In this document: positions 8,790-17,013 of the stretch, in pieces
Layout: each line of letters begins with the position of its first letter
Position numbering within the stretch: the first letter of the stretch is position 1
Source of the DNA: Salinimicrobium xinjiangense DSM 19287
Lineage (GTDB): Bacteria > Bacteroidota > Bacteroidia > Flavobacteriales > Flavobacteriaceae
NCBI RefSeq assembly: GCF_000423585.1
Contig: NZ_KE384058.1
Span: 37,013 to 101,012 of the forward strand
Reading direction: 5' to 3'
Length of the DNA stretch: 64,000 nucleotides
Program-made: the position numbers and the translations under genes
Notes under the pieces: generated by a model
What the model was told of the DNA's origin: nothing
Databases searched by the model: none
Seen by the model: only the letters and a program-made list of their open reading frames with translations

Positions 8790-9518
8790 ATGAGTGAAAT
8801 TGATAAGATTTTTAAAGGCCTAGAAGAAACTTGTTACACATCCCTGTATTTCAAGGATGGTGATTATACCAAGATTAAACCAGAATATTTATTTACAACT
8901 CTAGTTGCTAAGCAATTTGCAACTCAAGAATCAGAATTTATTATAAAATTAGAAGAGCCAACTCAATCATTTGCAACTAACTGTGTTCCACAAGCTAATT
9001 CCCAATATAGATTTTCTAGTTTTAAAAATGTCTGTAGAAATGGTAAAATAGATATTGCCGTATATACAAATAAGCAACAGGATGGATACTTAAATGAATA
9101 TATGCCATTATTTCCTATTGAAATAAAAGGAGTAAATCCTCAAAAAGTTAAATTTACTCAAGATGTAAAAAGAAACCTAGAATATTTTTCTATTGAAGAT
9201 GAAAATACTGGTTCCTCAATTTTGAAACAAGCTTATAATATAGCAGTAGAAATTCCTCGCAGGTTTCTCTATGAGGAGGAAAAAGAATCTTTTGTAAATT
9301 CTGTCAAAAAGAAATATGAAAACTGGATTAAGGTTTTTGACCAAATCGCTTCAAGTTTAGGTTTAGACATCACTGTAGAAACGAGACCTATTTTAGATAG
9401 GCTGTACAAGGAATCCGATCAAATTAATCGAACTTATAATGAGACGGAATGGGATTTTTTTGATGATTGGCATTTGTACATCGGTGTAGTAGTTTCTATC
9501 AAAAAAGTTCAATTCTAA
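8790..9518 (+). CDS. PD-(D/E)XK nuclease-like protein, first gene of defence operon
   Basis: A 242-residue soluble protein I do not recognise as a named family. It shows the order of conserved residues of a PD-(D/E)XK nuclease: a Glu in an early helix (PEYLFTTLVAKQF, E32), then GKIDIAV (D88) and, on the next strand, FPIEIKG (E111, K113). The rest is a mixed alpha/beta C-terminal region. It lies 14 bases before the OLD-family gene on the same strand, with similar AT-rich base use, so the three genes probably form one operon. Likely a nuclease or nuclease-fold partner of the defence proteins; an inactive fold is possible. Function is inferred from motif and context only. Confidence 0.6.
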   Translation: MSEIDKIFKGLEETCYTSLYFKDGDYTKIKPEYLFTTLVAKQFATQESEFIIKLEEPTQSFATNCVPQANSQYRFSSFKNVCRNGKIDIAVYTNKQQDGYLNEYMPLFPIEIKGVNPQKVKFTQDVKRNLEYFSIEDENTGSSILKQAYNIAVEIPRRFLYEEEKESFVNSVKKKYENWIKVFDQIASSLGLDITVETRPILDRLYKESDQINRTYNETEWDFFDDWHLYIGVVVSIKKVQF

Positions 9519-9532
9519 ACTAGTAATTATAA

Positions 9533-11215
9533 ATGGCAAAAATTCATAATCTTAAAATATCGAATTTTAAAGGCCTTAAAAGGTTTGAACAAGTTTTCGG
9601 AATAACAGACTTCATTTGTTTAATAGGTAGAGGTGATTCGGGTAAAACTACCATACTCGAAGCAATCTCTGCCGTTCTTTCACCTAATTGGAACCTAAGT
9701 TTTTATGACTCTGATTTCCATAATGGAGATATTTCCAATCCTATAGAAATAGAGGTGTCTTTATACGATTTACCTGCCACACTTATTCGGGAATCCAAAT
9801 TTGGTCTCTTTATACGGGGATTAAATGTAAAAACAAATAAAATAAGTGATGAAATTGAAGATGATCATGTATCTATTCTAACCGTAAAACTTATAGTCGA
9901 CAAAAATCTGGAACCTAAGTGGTATGTAATAAATAAAAGGGAAAGCCAACAACCCATTGAAATAAGAACAGGGGATAGAGCCAGTTTAAACGTTTTTCTG
10001 ATTTCTGACTATGTTGATGGACATTTTTCTTGGAGCAGAGGGAATCCATTAAATGCATTACTTAAAGAAGAAGAAACTACTACAGAGAAATCTAATGTTC
10101 TTATTGATGCTTTTAGAGAAGCGAAAGAAAAGATTGATTCAACATCCTTCAGTCATTTAGATAATGTTGTCCAAAAAATAAAGCTTTCGGCAACTGCATT
10201 AGGTGTTGATATAAATGATACTCAGACAACCATTGATTTTAAGAACATTGCCTTAAAAGATGGAAGAATTTCTCTCCATGACCATACTGTACCCTTTAGG
10301 CTAAAAGGGAAAGGTTCAAAAAGGCTCATTTCAATTGCAATACAACTCGAGGTTGCGAAGACGGGGGGAATATTGTTAATAGACGAGATAGAACAGGGTT
10401 TAGAACCGGATAGAGCTCAACATTTAGCAAGAGTTTTAAAGAAAAAGAATAAAGGGCAAGTATTTATCACGACCCATTCAAGGGATGTTTTAGTTGAATT
10501 GACAGCAGGTGATGTCTTCAAAATGAAGAAGGGAAACATAAACCTCCATTCCTTTGACTCGTCTCTTCAAGGTTGCATTAGGAGAAATCCGGAAGCGTTT
10601 TTTTCAGAACGAGTTTTAGTTTGCGAAGGTGCTACAGAAGTTGGTATTTGTAGAGGTATTAACAATTTTAGAATAGAAAAAGGTGATCCTAATGCTGCAC
10701 TTCTTGGGATAAGGTTTGCGGATGGACAGGGAGGTTCAAATCACGTTGAATACGCCAAAGCCTTTAAAAAATCCGGATATGATGTTTCTTTATTCTGCGA
10801 TTCAGATGTTCCAGAAATAAATAAAGTTAAACCCAAATTAGTAGAACTCGGAATAAGAGTAATTGACTGCGAAAACAGCAAATCGATAGAAAATCATTTA
10901 TTTGAAGATTTACCATGGGAAGCCGTGCTGAGTTTAGTTCAATATCGTATTAAGGAAAAAGGAGAGTCAAGCGTGCAGGATTCAATTGAATGGAGATATG
11001 ATGGAGATTTTCCTTACCAGTGGAGGTCCAATGATCATCCTGCAATTCGCGATGCAATTTACCAAGCGTCAGTGACAAAAAAGAAGGAGTGGTTTAAAAG
11101 GACTGATCACGGTGAATTTGTTGGGAGAATTATTTGTGAAAACAGCGATGCTATCAAGGAAAAAAAATTAGGTCAAATTTTTCAGGAATTATCTAACTGG
11201 ATGGAAAATGTTTAA
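9533..11215 (+). CDS. GajA-like OLD-family ATPase/TOPRIM endonuclease
   Basis: A 560-residue protein with an N-terminal ABC-type ATPase and C-terminal TOPRIM nuclease. Walker A is GRGDSGKTT (32-40), the signature region reads KGKGSKRLIS, Walker B is ILLIDEIEQG (D284, E285) and the H loop is FITTHSRD. TOPRIM motifs are LVCEGATE (E365), ADGQGGSNH and LFCDSDVP (D423, D425). Length and layout match GajA of Gabija anti-phage systems and other class 2 OLD nucleases, which nick or cut DNA when nucleotide levels fall. Its last 8 bases overlap the next gene, which encodes a UvrD-like helicase as in Gabija. Confidence 0.85.
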   Translation: MAKIHNLKISNFKGLKRFEQVFGITDFICLIGRGDSGKTTILEAISAVLSPNWNLSFYDSDFHNGDISNPIEIEVSLYDLPATLIRESKFGLFIRGLNVKTNKISDEIEDDHVSILTVKLIVDKNLEPKWYVINKRESQQPIEIRTGDRASLNVFLISDYVDGHFSWSRGNPLNALLKEEETTTEKSNVLIDAFREAKEKIDSTSFSHLDNVVQKIKLSATALGVDINDTQTTIDFKNIALKDGRISLHDHTVPFRLKGKGSKRLISIAIQLEVAKTGGILLIDEIEQGLEPDRAQHLARVLKKKNKGQVFITTHSRDVLVELTAGDVFKMKKGNINLHSFDSSLQGCIRRNPEAFFSERVLVCEGATEVGICRGINNFRIEKGDPNAALLGIRFADGQGGSNHVEYAKAFKKSGYDVSLFCDSDVPEINKVKPKLVELGIRVIDCENSKSIENHLFEDLPWEAVLSLVQYRIKEKGESSVQDSIEWRYDGDFPYQWRSNDHPAIRDAIYQASVTKKKEWFKRTDHGEFVGRIICENSDAIKEKKLGQIFQELSNWMENV

Positions 11216-12653
11216 TCATCTTGAATTTATTTCCAGGCACAAAAGCATGTTAATAGCCCCCGCAGGTTTTGGGAAAACACATACAATTGCAGAATGTCTG
11301 AAGACATTCGAAAAAGGAGATAAACAACTTATATTAACTCATACGCATGCAGGAGTAGCATCTATTAAGGAAAAAATAAAAAATGAGGGAATTTCAAGTT
11401 CTATCTGTGAGGTAGAAACTATAACAAGTTTTGCTCAAAAATACGTCTTAGCTTTTTATTTTAAAAATGATATTCCAGACCAAGATGATAGTAAAAATTA
11501 TTATTCATTTATTATAGAAAAAGCGATAGATCTATTTAAACTCAGTCCAATCCAACAGATAATTTCAACTACCTACAAAGGCTTATTTGTTGATGAATAT
11601 CAAGATTGTACTGTTAAACAGCATAACCTAATTCTTCTACTTTCAGAATTATTTCCTACTCATATTCTTGGGGATTTTCTTCAGGGAATTTTTGATTTTA
11701 ATGGAGAGCAACTTGTAGATCTAACCGATTCTCTAATGATGAGGGGATTTATAGAATCAAAATATGAATTGGACAAACCGCAGCGGTGGTTAAATGGGAA
11801 TAATGCTTTTTTAGGTGCTGACTTGAAGAGCCTAAGAGAGGTGCTTATTGATCAAAAGGAAGTAGATTTTAGGAAATATAATTCGTTTGAATTGAAACTG
11901 ATTTCTGAGAGAGATTTATATAATCCCCGAACAGAATATTGTCGGCAGATAAGGAGTCTAATGAAAGAAAAGAGTATTCTTTTACTGCATCCGGATTCAA
12001 CTAGTGTTTATCCTCGTCTAAATATTATAAAAATGTTTAACAATGAGTTTACTTTAGTGGAATCTATTGATGATAAGGAATTCTATGTCCTATCCAAAGA
12101 GTGCGATTTACTGAGTAGAGAAAATGTGCGAATCAAGTTATTTGTCTTTTGTAAAAAGATATTTAATAAAACAGGAGTTGCCAACTGGTTAAATGAAAAG
12201 GGTTTAAAAAGAAAAATTAAACAAGAGGATAAGGAGTTACTCGAGCCTATAGAAGCTATTATTTCTTTTCTAGAAAAGGAATATTCACACTATAAGTATG
12301 CTCAATTATTAAAGAAATTAAAAACATTACCTGGCATAAAATGTTATAGAAGAGAACTTTTTAATACTCTTTGTATTGCACTTGAAGACGCCGAAAATGA
12401 CGAAATTTCTGTTTTCGACTCAATGAAAAATAAAAGGAATCAAACACGTAGGATCGGAAGAAAAATATATGGTAAATCGATTGGTACCACACTCTTAACA
12501 AAGGGATTGGAATTTGATACAGTAGCAATTATAAATGCACATAAATTTAATTGTCCTAAACATCTATACGTTGCTATGACTAGAGCATCTAAACGATTAG
12601 TTATATTTTCAAATAAAGCAAAGATCCATTTTGACAGTGACAATAACTTTTAA
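11208..12653 (+). CDS. GajB-like UvrD-family helicase
   Basis: A 481-residue superfamily 1A helicase, the size of GajB. Motif I is APAGFGKT (17-24), Ia LTHTHAG, II VDEYQD (129-133), III LGDFLQGIF, V TKGLEFD and VI YVAMTRASKR. All core helicase motifs look intact, while the 1B/2B insertions are short compared with full UvrD (about 720 residues), as in GajB. The ATG lies inside the end of the OLD gene, indicating coupled translation. In Gabija the helicase partner assembles with GajA tetramers and contributes to phage DNA degradation. Confidence 0.82.
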   Translation: MFNHLEFISRHKSMLIAPAGFGKTHTIAECLKTFEKGDKQLILTHTHAGVASIKEKIKNEGISSSICEVETITSFAQKYVLAFYFKNDIPDQDDSKNYYSFIIEKAIDLFKLSPIQQIISTTYKGLFVDEYQDCTVKQHNLILLLSELFPTHILGDFLQGIFDFNGEQLVDLTDSLMMRGFIESKYELDKPQRWLNGNNAFLGADLKSLREVLIDQKEVDFRKYNSFELKLISERDLYNPRTEYCRQIRSLMKEKSILLLHPDSTSVYPRLNIIKMFNNEFTLVESIDDKEFYVLSKECDLLSRENVRIKLFVFCKKIFNKTGVANWLNEKGLKRKIKQEDKELLEPIEAIISFLEKEYSHYKYAQLLKKLKTLPGIKCYRRELFNTLCIALEDAENDEISVFDSMKNKRNQTRRIGRKIYGKSIGTTLLTKGLEFDTVAIINAHKFNCPKHLYVAMTRASKRLVIFSNKAKIHFDSDNNF

Positions 12654-12690
12654 TTTTACTAAAGCGCACCAATTTTAGCAATTGCCAATT

Positions 12691-13644
12691 TCAGGCGTAA
12701 ATCGTTCTCACCCTCCATATCCTCAAAATGTAATCCGCAATATCCCATCCCTCTTGTTTCTGGTCTGCAGTAGCTTTTTTCTCCACAAGATCAGAAATGA
12801 AGTACTTGATATTGGGCGGCAGATCAGCAACTTTCTCGTTCCAGGTACCATGACAGCCGGCATCGGGAAAAAGTATCACTTCCCGGTTCGCTAAAGGTTT
12901 GAGCATTGAGGCTTTGAGATTCATTAAACCTCCGGTAGCCATCCAAATAAATTGAGGGTAGGCAATAGAGGCGATTACAGCTGTTTTCTCACTCTCCACT
13001 ATAGCGATTGCCTTTTGCTTATCAGAATTCAGCAGGTGAAGCCCAAAGAGGCACTGCTTGAGATTAAAATCCTGGAGCTTCAAGACTGAATGAACCCAGT
13101 TCACTTTCTTTTTCTTTCCCGTGAGTCTGTTGTATAACATCATTTTCCCGGTCCGGACTTTATTCTGCTCGTCAGTTTGCCAGAAGACAGTCGCTCCTTT
13201 CCATTTTTTGGAAGTGCCTATCTTGTACTTTCCCATTACTTCTGCTATGGCAGCATTGCCTATAAAAGATTCCAGAAATATTAGAAAGTTATTCGGGTGT
13301 GATCCTTCGAGGCTTTTAAGAAACAATTCTTCATCAATAAAAGAGGCCGGTTGCGTTTTTTGTTTTGCCCGAAAAGCCACCTGCCTTAAAACTGCAGGAT
13401 TTATGGTTGTGTTCTGGTGCGAATGATCAATTGAAAAAGATGTCTGACTCTGGAAGAACTCTTTCGGAGTTAGGTGATAGCCGCATTTTTGCTCCCTATC
13501 GCATTTGCCAACTTCTAATCCAACGTACTCTTTTTTTTCCTCGTCAATATACCGCGTAAATGTATGTTTCTCACCACAGGAGGGGCATTCATACCTGTTC
13601 TTTGAGGAGATGTAAGGTTCTAAGGTAAATCTATATTGGGACAT
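12691..13644 (-). CDS. Zinc-finger/TOPRIM primase-like protein (DUF6371 type)
   Basis: A 317-residue protein. It starts with a zinc ribbon (YECPSCGEKHTF then CDREQKCGYH, about 18-56), like the CHC2 end of DnaG-type primases, and later shows TOPRIM-like motifs AIVESEKTAVIAS and VILFPDAG. This matches the DUF6371/toprim proteins often found in Bacteroidota mobile elements beside P4-type helicases. It probably acts in element replication. It lies downstream of the P4-type primase gene on the same strand, separated by a strong hairpin, and converges on the defence operon with a 37-base gap. Confidence 0.72.
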   Translation of the reverse strand: MSQYRFTLEPYISSKNRYECPSCGEKHTFTRYIDEEKKEYVGLEVGKCDREQKCGYHLTPKEFFQSQTSFSIDHSHQNTTINPAVLRQVAFRAKQKTQPASFIDEELFLKSLEGSHPNNFLIFLESFIGNAAIAEVMGKYKIGTSKKWKGATVFWQTDEQNKVRTGKMMLYNRLTGKKKKVNWVHSVLKLQDFNLKQCLFGLHLLNSDKQKAIAIVESEKTAVIASIAYPQFIWMATGGLMNLKASMLKPLANREVILFPDAGCHGTWNEKVADLPPNIKYFISDLVEKKATADQKQEGWDIADYILRIWRVRTIYA

Positions 13645-13673
13645 AAAAAGGTTTTAAATGACTTGCATTAAGA

Positions 13674-13704
13674 ACACCTTCTACACTGTTAGTGTAGAAG
13701 GTGT
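13674..13704. repeat. Perfect 14-bp inverted repeat with 3-base loop
   Basis: ACACCTTCTACACT, loop GTT, then AGTGTAGAAGGTGT. It lies between the stop of the primase/helicase gene (13713) and the start of the TOPRIM gene (13644). There is no T run on either side, so it is not a typical terminator. It could be a retained mRNA hairpin, a protein-binding site or a replication signal. Confidence 0.7.
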
Positions 13705-13712
13705 ATAAAATG

Positions 13713-15419
13713 TTACTCTTCAGAAACTTTTTTTTCTGCAAAAACTACCCATCCGGTGTTTTTGCGATCTGTTTCAAAACCCCCATTTTCGAGACGTTTT
13801 CTGAAAGTGCGATCGGAACATGGTCGGTTGGTGTTTTCAAGGCAATACTGTCGGTATTCCTGATATAACTCCTTCAACTTAATTTCCTCAGTACAGGATT
13901 TATGGTAATCATTATCATCAATAAAGCTTAACACGGAATCACTTTCCCTTCTAAATTTATTCACTTCCTCTTCCACAATTGTGCTGGAGGTAAACTTCTT
14001 CTTTTCCAGTAATCGAAGCATACCTACCAGAATCCAGTTAAATATACCCGGTAATTCCTGTCTGATTATTTTGGTAGAAAGGTTTTTATCTTGCCTCTCT
14101 TCCGGAATGGTTACTCGAAAAGGAATGATCAGAAATCGTCTAAAGAATGCGTGGTTGTGCTCAATGTCCGTAGGAAGTTCATTGGCATTAAACATCAGTT
14201 TGGCATAGTCACGCATAATAAACGATTGCTTGTAAACCTGACGGACATCTATTGGCTCCCTGGAAACTAATTTCTTAAAGATTTCCGATTGAACTGAAGT
14301 ACTTGTTTCACTGCAGTAGTTAAGAAGCTTATCCGATATCATAGATCGGGAATCCTTGTCTTTAGTAAGACTGTCCAGGCTATAACTCGAAAAGTTTTCT
14401 TCTCCCAGTAGAGCACTTATGATATCGAAAATGACACTTTTTCCATTGGATCCACCACCATATAAGAACAAGGCTTTTTCAAGCTTCAGTACGTTATTCT
14501 TGATAAAAATTGAACCGAGATATTCAGAAAGTATATCCTGCAATTCCTTGTCTGGTATAACTTCATCTAAAAACCTAGAGAAGAGAGTCATATTTGCAGT
14601 TTCCTCATATTCGAAAGGTAATTGGTAGGTGAGAAAATCTTCCTTTCGGAATTCTCTTAGCTGCTGAACATCTTCCGAAATCTCAAAAGTTCCGTTTTGG
14701 AGGTTGATTAAGGTTACCTGTTTATTATCAGCTAAAGACGTCTGAAGTTTACCCTCGCCCGCAAATTGTTTAAACAGGTCGTCTTTGAATCTATAATATT
14801 TCGCTTCAAGCTTCCCAGCTCCCATTTTTAAAGCAGCTTCCCCCAGAAAATACCGAAATTCCTCTTCATCCACTTTTTCCCAGTATCTCTTATTGAATAA
14901 GTAGATTAAGCCATTTCTGAATATAATATCTAATTCAAGCTCCCTTGCTTTTTCTATAATAAACTGGATGCTTAGAACAACGTAATATTTGCGCGGCAAA
15001 GGCTTTTCATTATCCATCCATTCTGCTTCAGTTTCAAAATCCTTCAACTCCAGATTTTGCAGGATGAAATCCAGATTATTGGAGAGGGTAATCTTTTTTT
15101 CTAATTGCTCTGCTTCATTCACTAAATCTTCAATCGTGATGTTGTCCTCTGCAGTTGAATCACCGTTGCAACCGTCTAATTGCTTTTCGGTTGATTCACT
15201 GTTGCAACTGTCGTCATTAATTGCAGTTGAATCCAGCGGTTGTTGAGCGGTTGAGCCGTTGTTTGGCAGTATTTTTTCATCATTTTTATCCGCTTTTTTG
15301 TCTTTGGTACCGTTGGAGAAATGGGTCTTATTTTCCTTTTCATCGGCACCTTTTTTTGGTGTGAATTTACCTTTTAGAGAAGAATTGTTCTCGTGATTTT
15401 TTTTCTGTAAATTTGACAT
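13713..15419 (-). CDS. P4-family primase/helicase (D5_N, DUF5906 type)
   Basis: A 568-residue replication protein. The C-terminal part (about 275-480) is a superfamily 3 helicase: Walker A LYGGGSNGKSVIFD, then DKLLNYCSETS, LMFNANELP and FFRRFLIIPF, the hallmarks of phage/plasmid P4-type primases. Residues about 110-270 fit the D5_N region. The N-terminal 100 residues are low-complexity, rich in K, N, S, D, and contain a 12-residue repeat. It likely unwinds DNA at the element's origin after or during excision. It is followed by the TOPRIM primase-like gene and preceded by an HTH gene. Confidence 0.85.
   Translation of the reverse strand: MSNLQKKNHENNSSLKGKFTPKKGADEKENKTHFSNGTKDKKADKNDEKILPNNGSTAQQPLDSTAINDDSCNSESTEKQLDGCNGDSTAEDNITIEDLVNEAEQLEKKITLSNNLDFILQNLELKDFETEAEWMDNEKPLPRKYYVVLSIQFIIEKARELELDIIFRNGLIYLFNKRYWEKVDEEEFRYFLGEAALKMGAGKLEAKYYRFKDDLFKQFAGEGKLQTSLADNKQVTLINLQNGTFEISEDVQQLREFRKEDFLTYQLPFEYEETANMTLFSRFLDEVIPDKELQDILSEYLGSIFIKNNVLKLEKALFLYGGGSNGKSVIFDIISALLGEENFSSYSLDSLTKDKDSRSMISDKLLNYCSETSTSVQSEIFKKLVSREPIDVRQVYKQSFIMRDYAKLMFNANELPTDIEHNHAFFRRFLIIPFRVTIPEERQDKNLSTKIIRQELPGIFNWILVGMLRLLEKKKFTSSTIVEEEVNKFRRESDSVLSFIDDNDYHKSCTEEIKLKELYQEYRQYCLENTNRPCSDRTFRKRLENGGFETDRKNTGWVVFAEKKVSEE
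15154..15237. repeat. 36-bp direct repeat inside the primase gene
   Basis: Two 23-bp copies at 15154-15176 and 15190-15212 start with GTTGA(A/T)TCAC and share the palindrome GTTGCAAC; a third, shorter copy starts at 15226. Spacing is 36 bp, so the frame is kept and the protein gains a 12-residue imperfect repeat. Confidence 0.6.
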
Positions 15420-15463
15420 AACAAATAATAGAGATTATTTCCGGACTGCGAATCCGGGAGTTA

Positions 15464-15507
15464 AAAAATTGAGCTTCAAGAATAACTGCCAGGTTATTTT
15501 GAAGCTC
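15464..15507 (-). terminator. Terminator of the excisionase-like gene
   Basis: Read on the minus strand: GAGCTTCAAAATAACC pairs with GGTTATTCTTGAAGCTC (one bulge), followed by AATTTTTT. The hairpin overlaps the last codons of the HTH gene. Confidence 0.6.
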
Positions 15508-15790
15508 TTTTGTTTGAATTAAGAAGAATGTTTTCAATTTCAGATCTATTAAATCTGATCCTGGTACCGATTTTATGCGCATGAATAACGCCTTCCTTGG
15601 TCCAGTTGTGAATTGTTACCAGAGAGACTCCTAAAAGTCTAGAAGCTTCCTGTCTTGTGATCCAAACAGTTGGTTCTTTGGGAGAGAAAATTTTTGCAAG
15701 CTCCTGCAGCTCTTTCCTGAAGTCTTCTCTTATCTCCTTCCGTAATTCATCAGGAGAGATACCATGTAATTGAGTGATTTCTTTACTCAT
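15494..15790 (-). CDS. Excisionase-like helix-turn-helix protein
   Basis: A 98-residue protein with a MerR/AlpA-type winged HTH (HTH_17): WITRQEASRLLGVSLVTIHN then RIRFNRSEIENIL in the second half, after a helical N-terminal 40 residues. Proteins of this kind bind att or promoter DNA and act as recombination directionality factors or regulators in Bacteroidota mobile elements. It precedes the primase genes and ends in its own terminator. Confidence 0.75.
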   Translation of the reverse strand: MSKEITQLHGISPDELRKEIREDFRKELQELAKIFSPKEPTVWITRQEASRLLGVSLVTIHNWTKEGVIHAHKIGTRIRFNRSEIENILLNSNKRASK

Positions 15791-15913
15791 TTTTAATTAT
15801 TTTAGATTAATTATTGAGTTGTAAAGATAAAGTGAGCCTAAGCAGACATACGCTGCACTATTGGGAAGTAAATGGGAAGCTATTGCGGAAATTCGAAAGT
15901 AATCAACAACTAA

Positions 15914-16810
15914 TCAATCAATTGAGTTTGGCTTAAATGTAAAACTTTTTTTAAGTTTTTTAAATAGATCAATATCATCACTATCTGCAGCTACTCTTTT
16001 ATCAAGCTTTTTAATATCTATGTTATGTTTGTTTTTTAAAAATTTGAGGTACGGCATTGGCTTTACTTTTTTATAGATGAAATCTTCATCCTTAAAAAAA
16101 TCAAAGAGTTTGGTAAGGAGAGCAGGACCGAGGTTTGCCTCTTTCTTTTTCTGATCCTGAACTATGTGGTTAAATAAATGATATGCATATTCATTTAAAA
16201 AAATCTCTGGATATTCATTTTTTAATAAGGGCTTTTCTTGCCTCATATCACTTAGCTTTCCTTTTTCAATTTGTAAATCTTGAAAGAGGGACTTTAGGTA
16301 TAAAAATTCTACAATAGCAAATTCATATTCATGGAAATCACTCATTAACCTTTCCATTTGTATAATCCAATCCTCCTGATTTTTTGGTGACAATTTTATC
16401 ACCTGGTCTTGAACATCTGTTGGAAGTGAATTAAATACCATGTGAGGAAAACGCGAATAACAACTGTTTTCCGGAAAGGAGGATGGTAAAAGATTCAAAA
16501 ACATACCTTTTGCTGTAAAGAGAGCTTTTAATTGTAAAAGACGCTCTTGTACTAAATCAATTTTCTCTTCAGTACTGATGCAATAGAATAATCTGTCATC
16601 ATATTCCATCCGCTGCTCCTCCAGAATATAATCCAGATTATTATAAAAGTTCTCACTGAGATAATCGATCATCAACCGCATTCCTTCTTTCTGGGCGGGA
16701 GATTTTAGAGACCAAGTCCTGGTCAGCTCTTTGTAACTTTCTTCTTTTATATTTTTATTCCAGTCTTCTGTACATTCCTCAAACTTTTTTCTTAATCCAG
16801 TATATGTCAT
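15914..16810 (-). CDS. Hypothetical protein, mobile-element associated
   Basis: A 298-residue, mostly helical, charged protein that I do not recognise. It has no signal peptide, transmembrane segment or clear catalytic motif. Its C-terminal part (MPYLKFLKNKHNIDIKKLDK) is lysine-rich. It is on the same strand as the replication genes, about 120 bases upstream of the HTH gene. It may serve element maintenance, but that is only context. Confidence 0.6.
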   Translation of the reverse strand: MTYTGLRKKFEECTEDWNKNIKEESYKELTRTWSLKSPAQKEGMRLMIDYLSENFYNNLDYILEEQRMEYDDRLFYCISTEEKIDLVQERLLQLKALFTAKGMFLNLLPSSFPENSCYSRFPHMVFNSLPTDVQDQVIKLSPKNQEDWIIQMERLMSDFHEYEFAIVEFLYLKSLFQDLQIEKGKLSDMRQEKPLLKNEYPEIFLNEYAYHLFNHIVQDQKKKEANLGPALLTKLFDFFKDEDFIYKKVKPMPYLKFLKNKHNIDIKKLDKRVAADSDDIDLFKKLKKSFTFKPNSID

Positions 16811-17013
16811 TTCTTCATTAAAAAATTTGAATAATCTAAAAGGTTAAGCCTCCGTCGGTCTATCCTTGTACTGACCTTCGGCCAGTTCTACATTTTTTTT
16901 ATTAGGTTGTCCACTTCAGAAAAGAGGACTTCGCCGTGTAATTTTTTTTGACTGCCAAACGAATGCGGCGTAGGCGCCTCAATTGAATATCCGCCGACCG
17001 TCATCGCCGGGTT

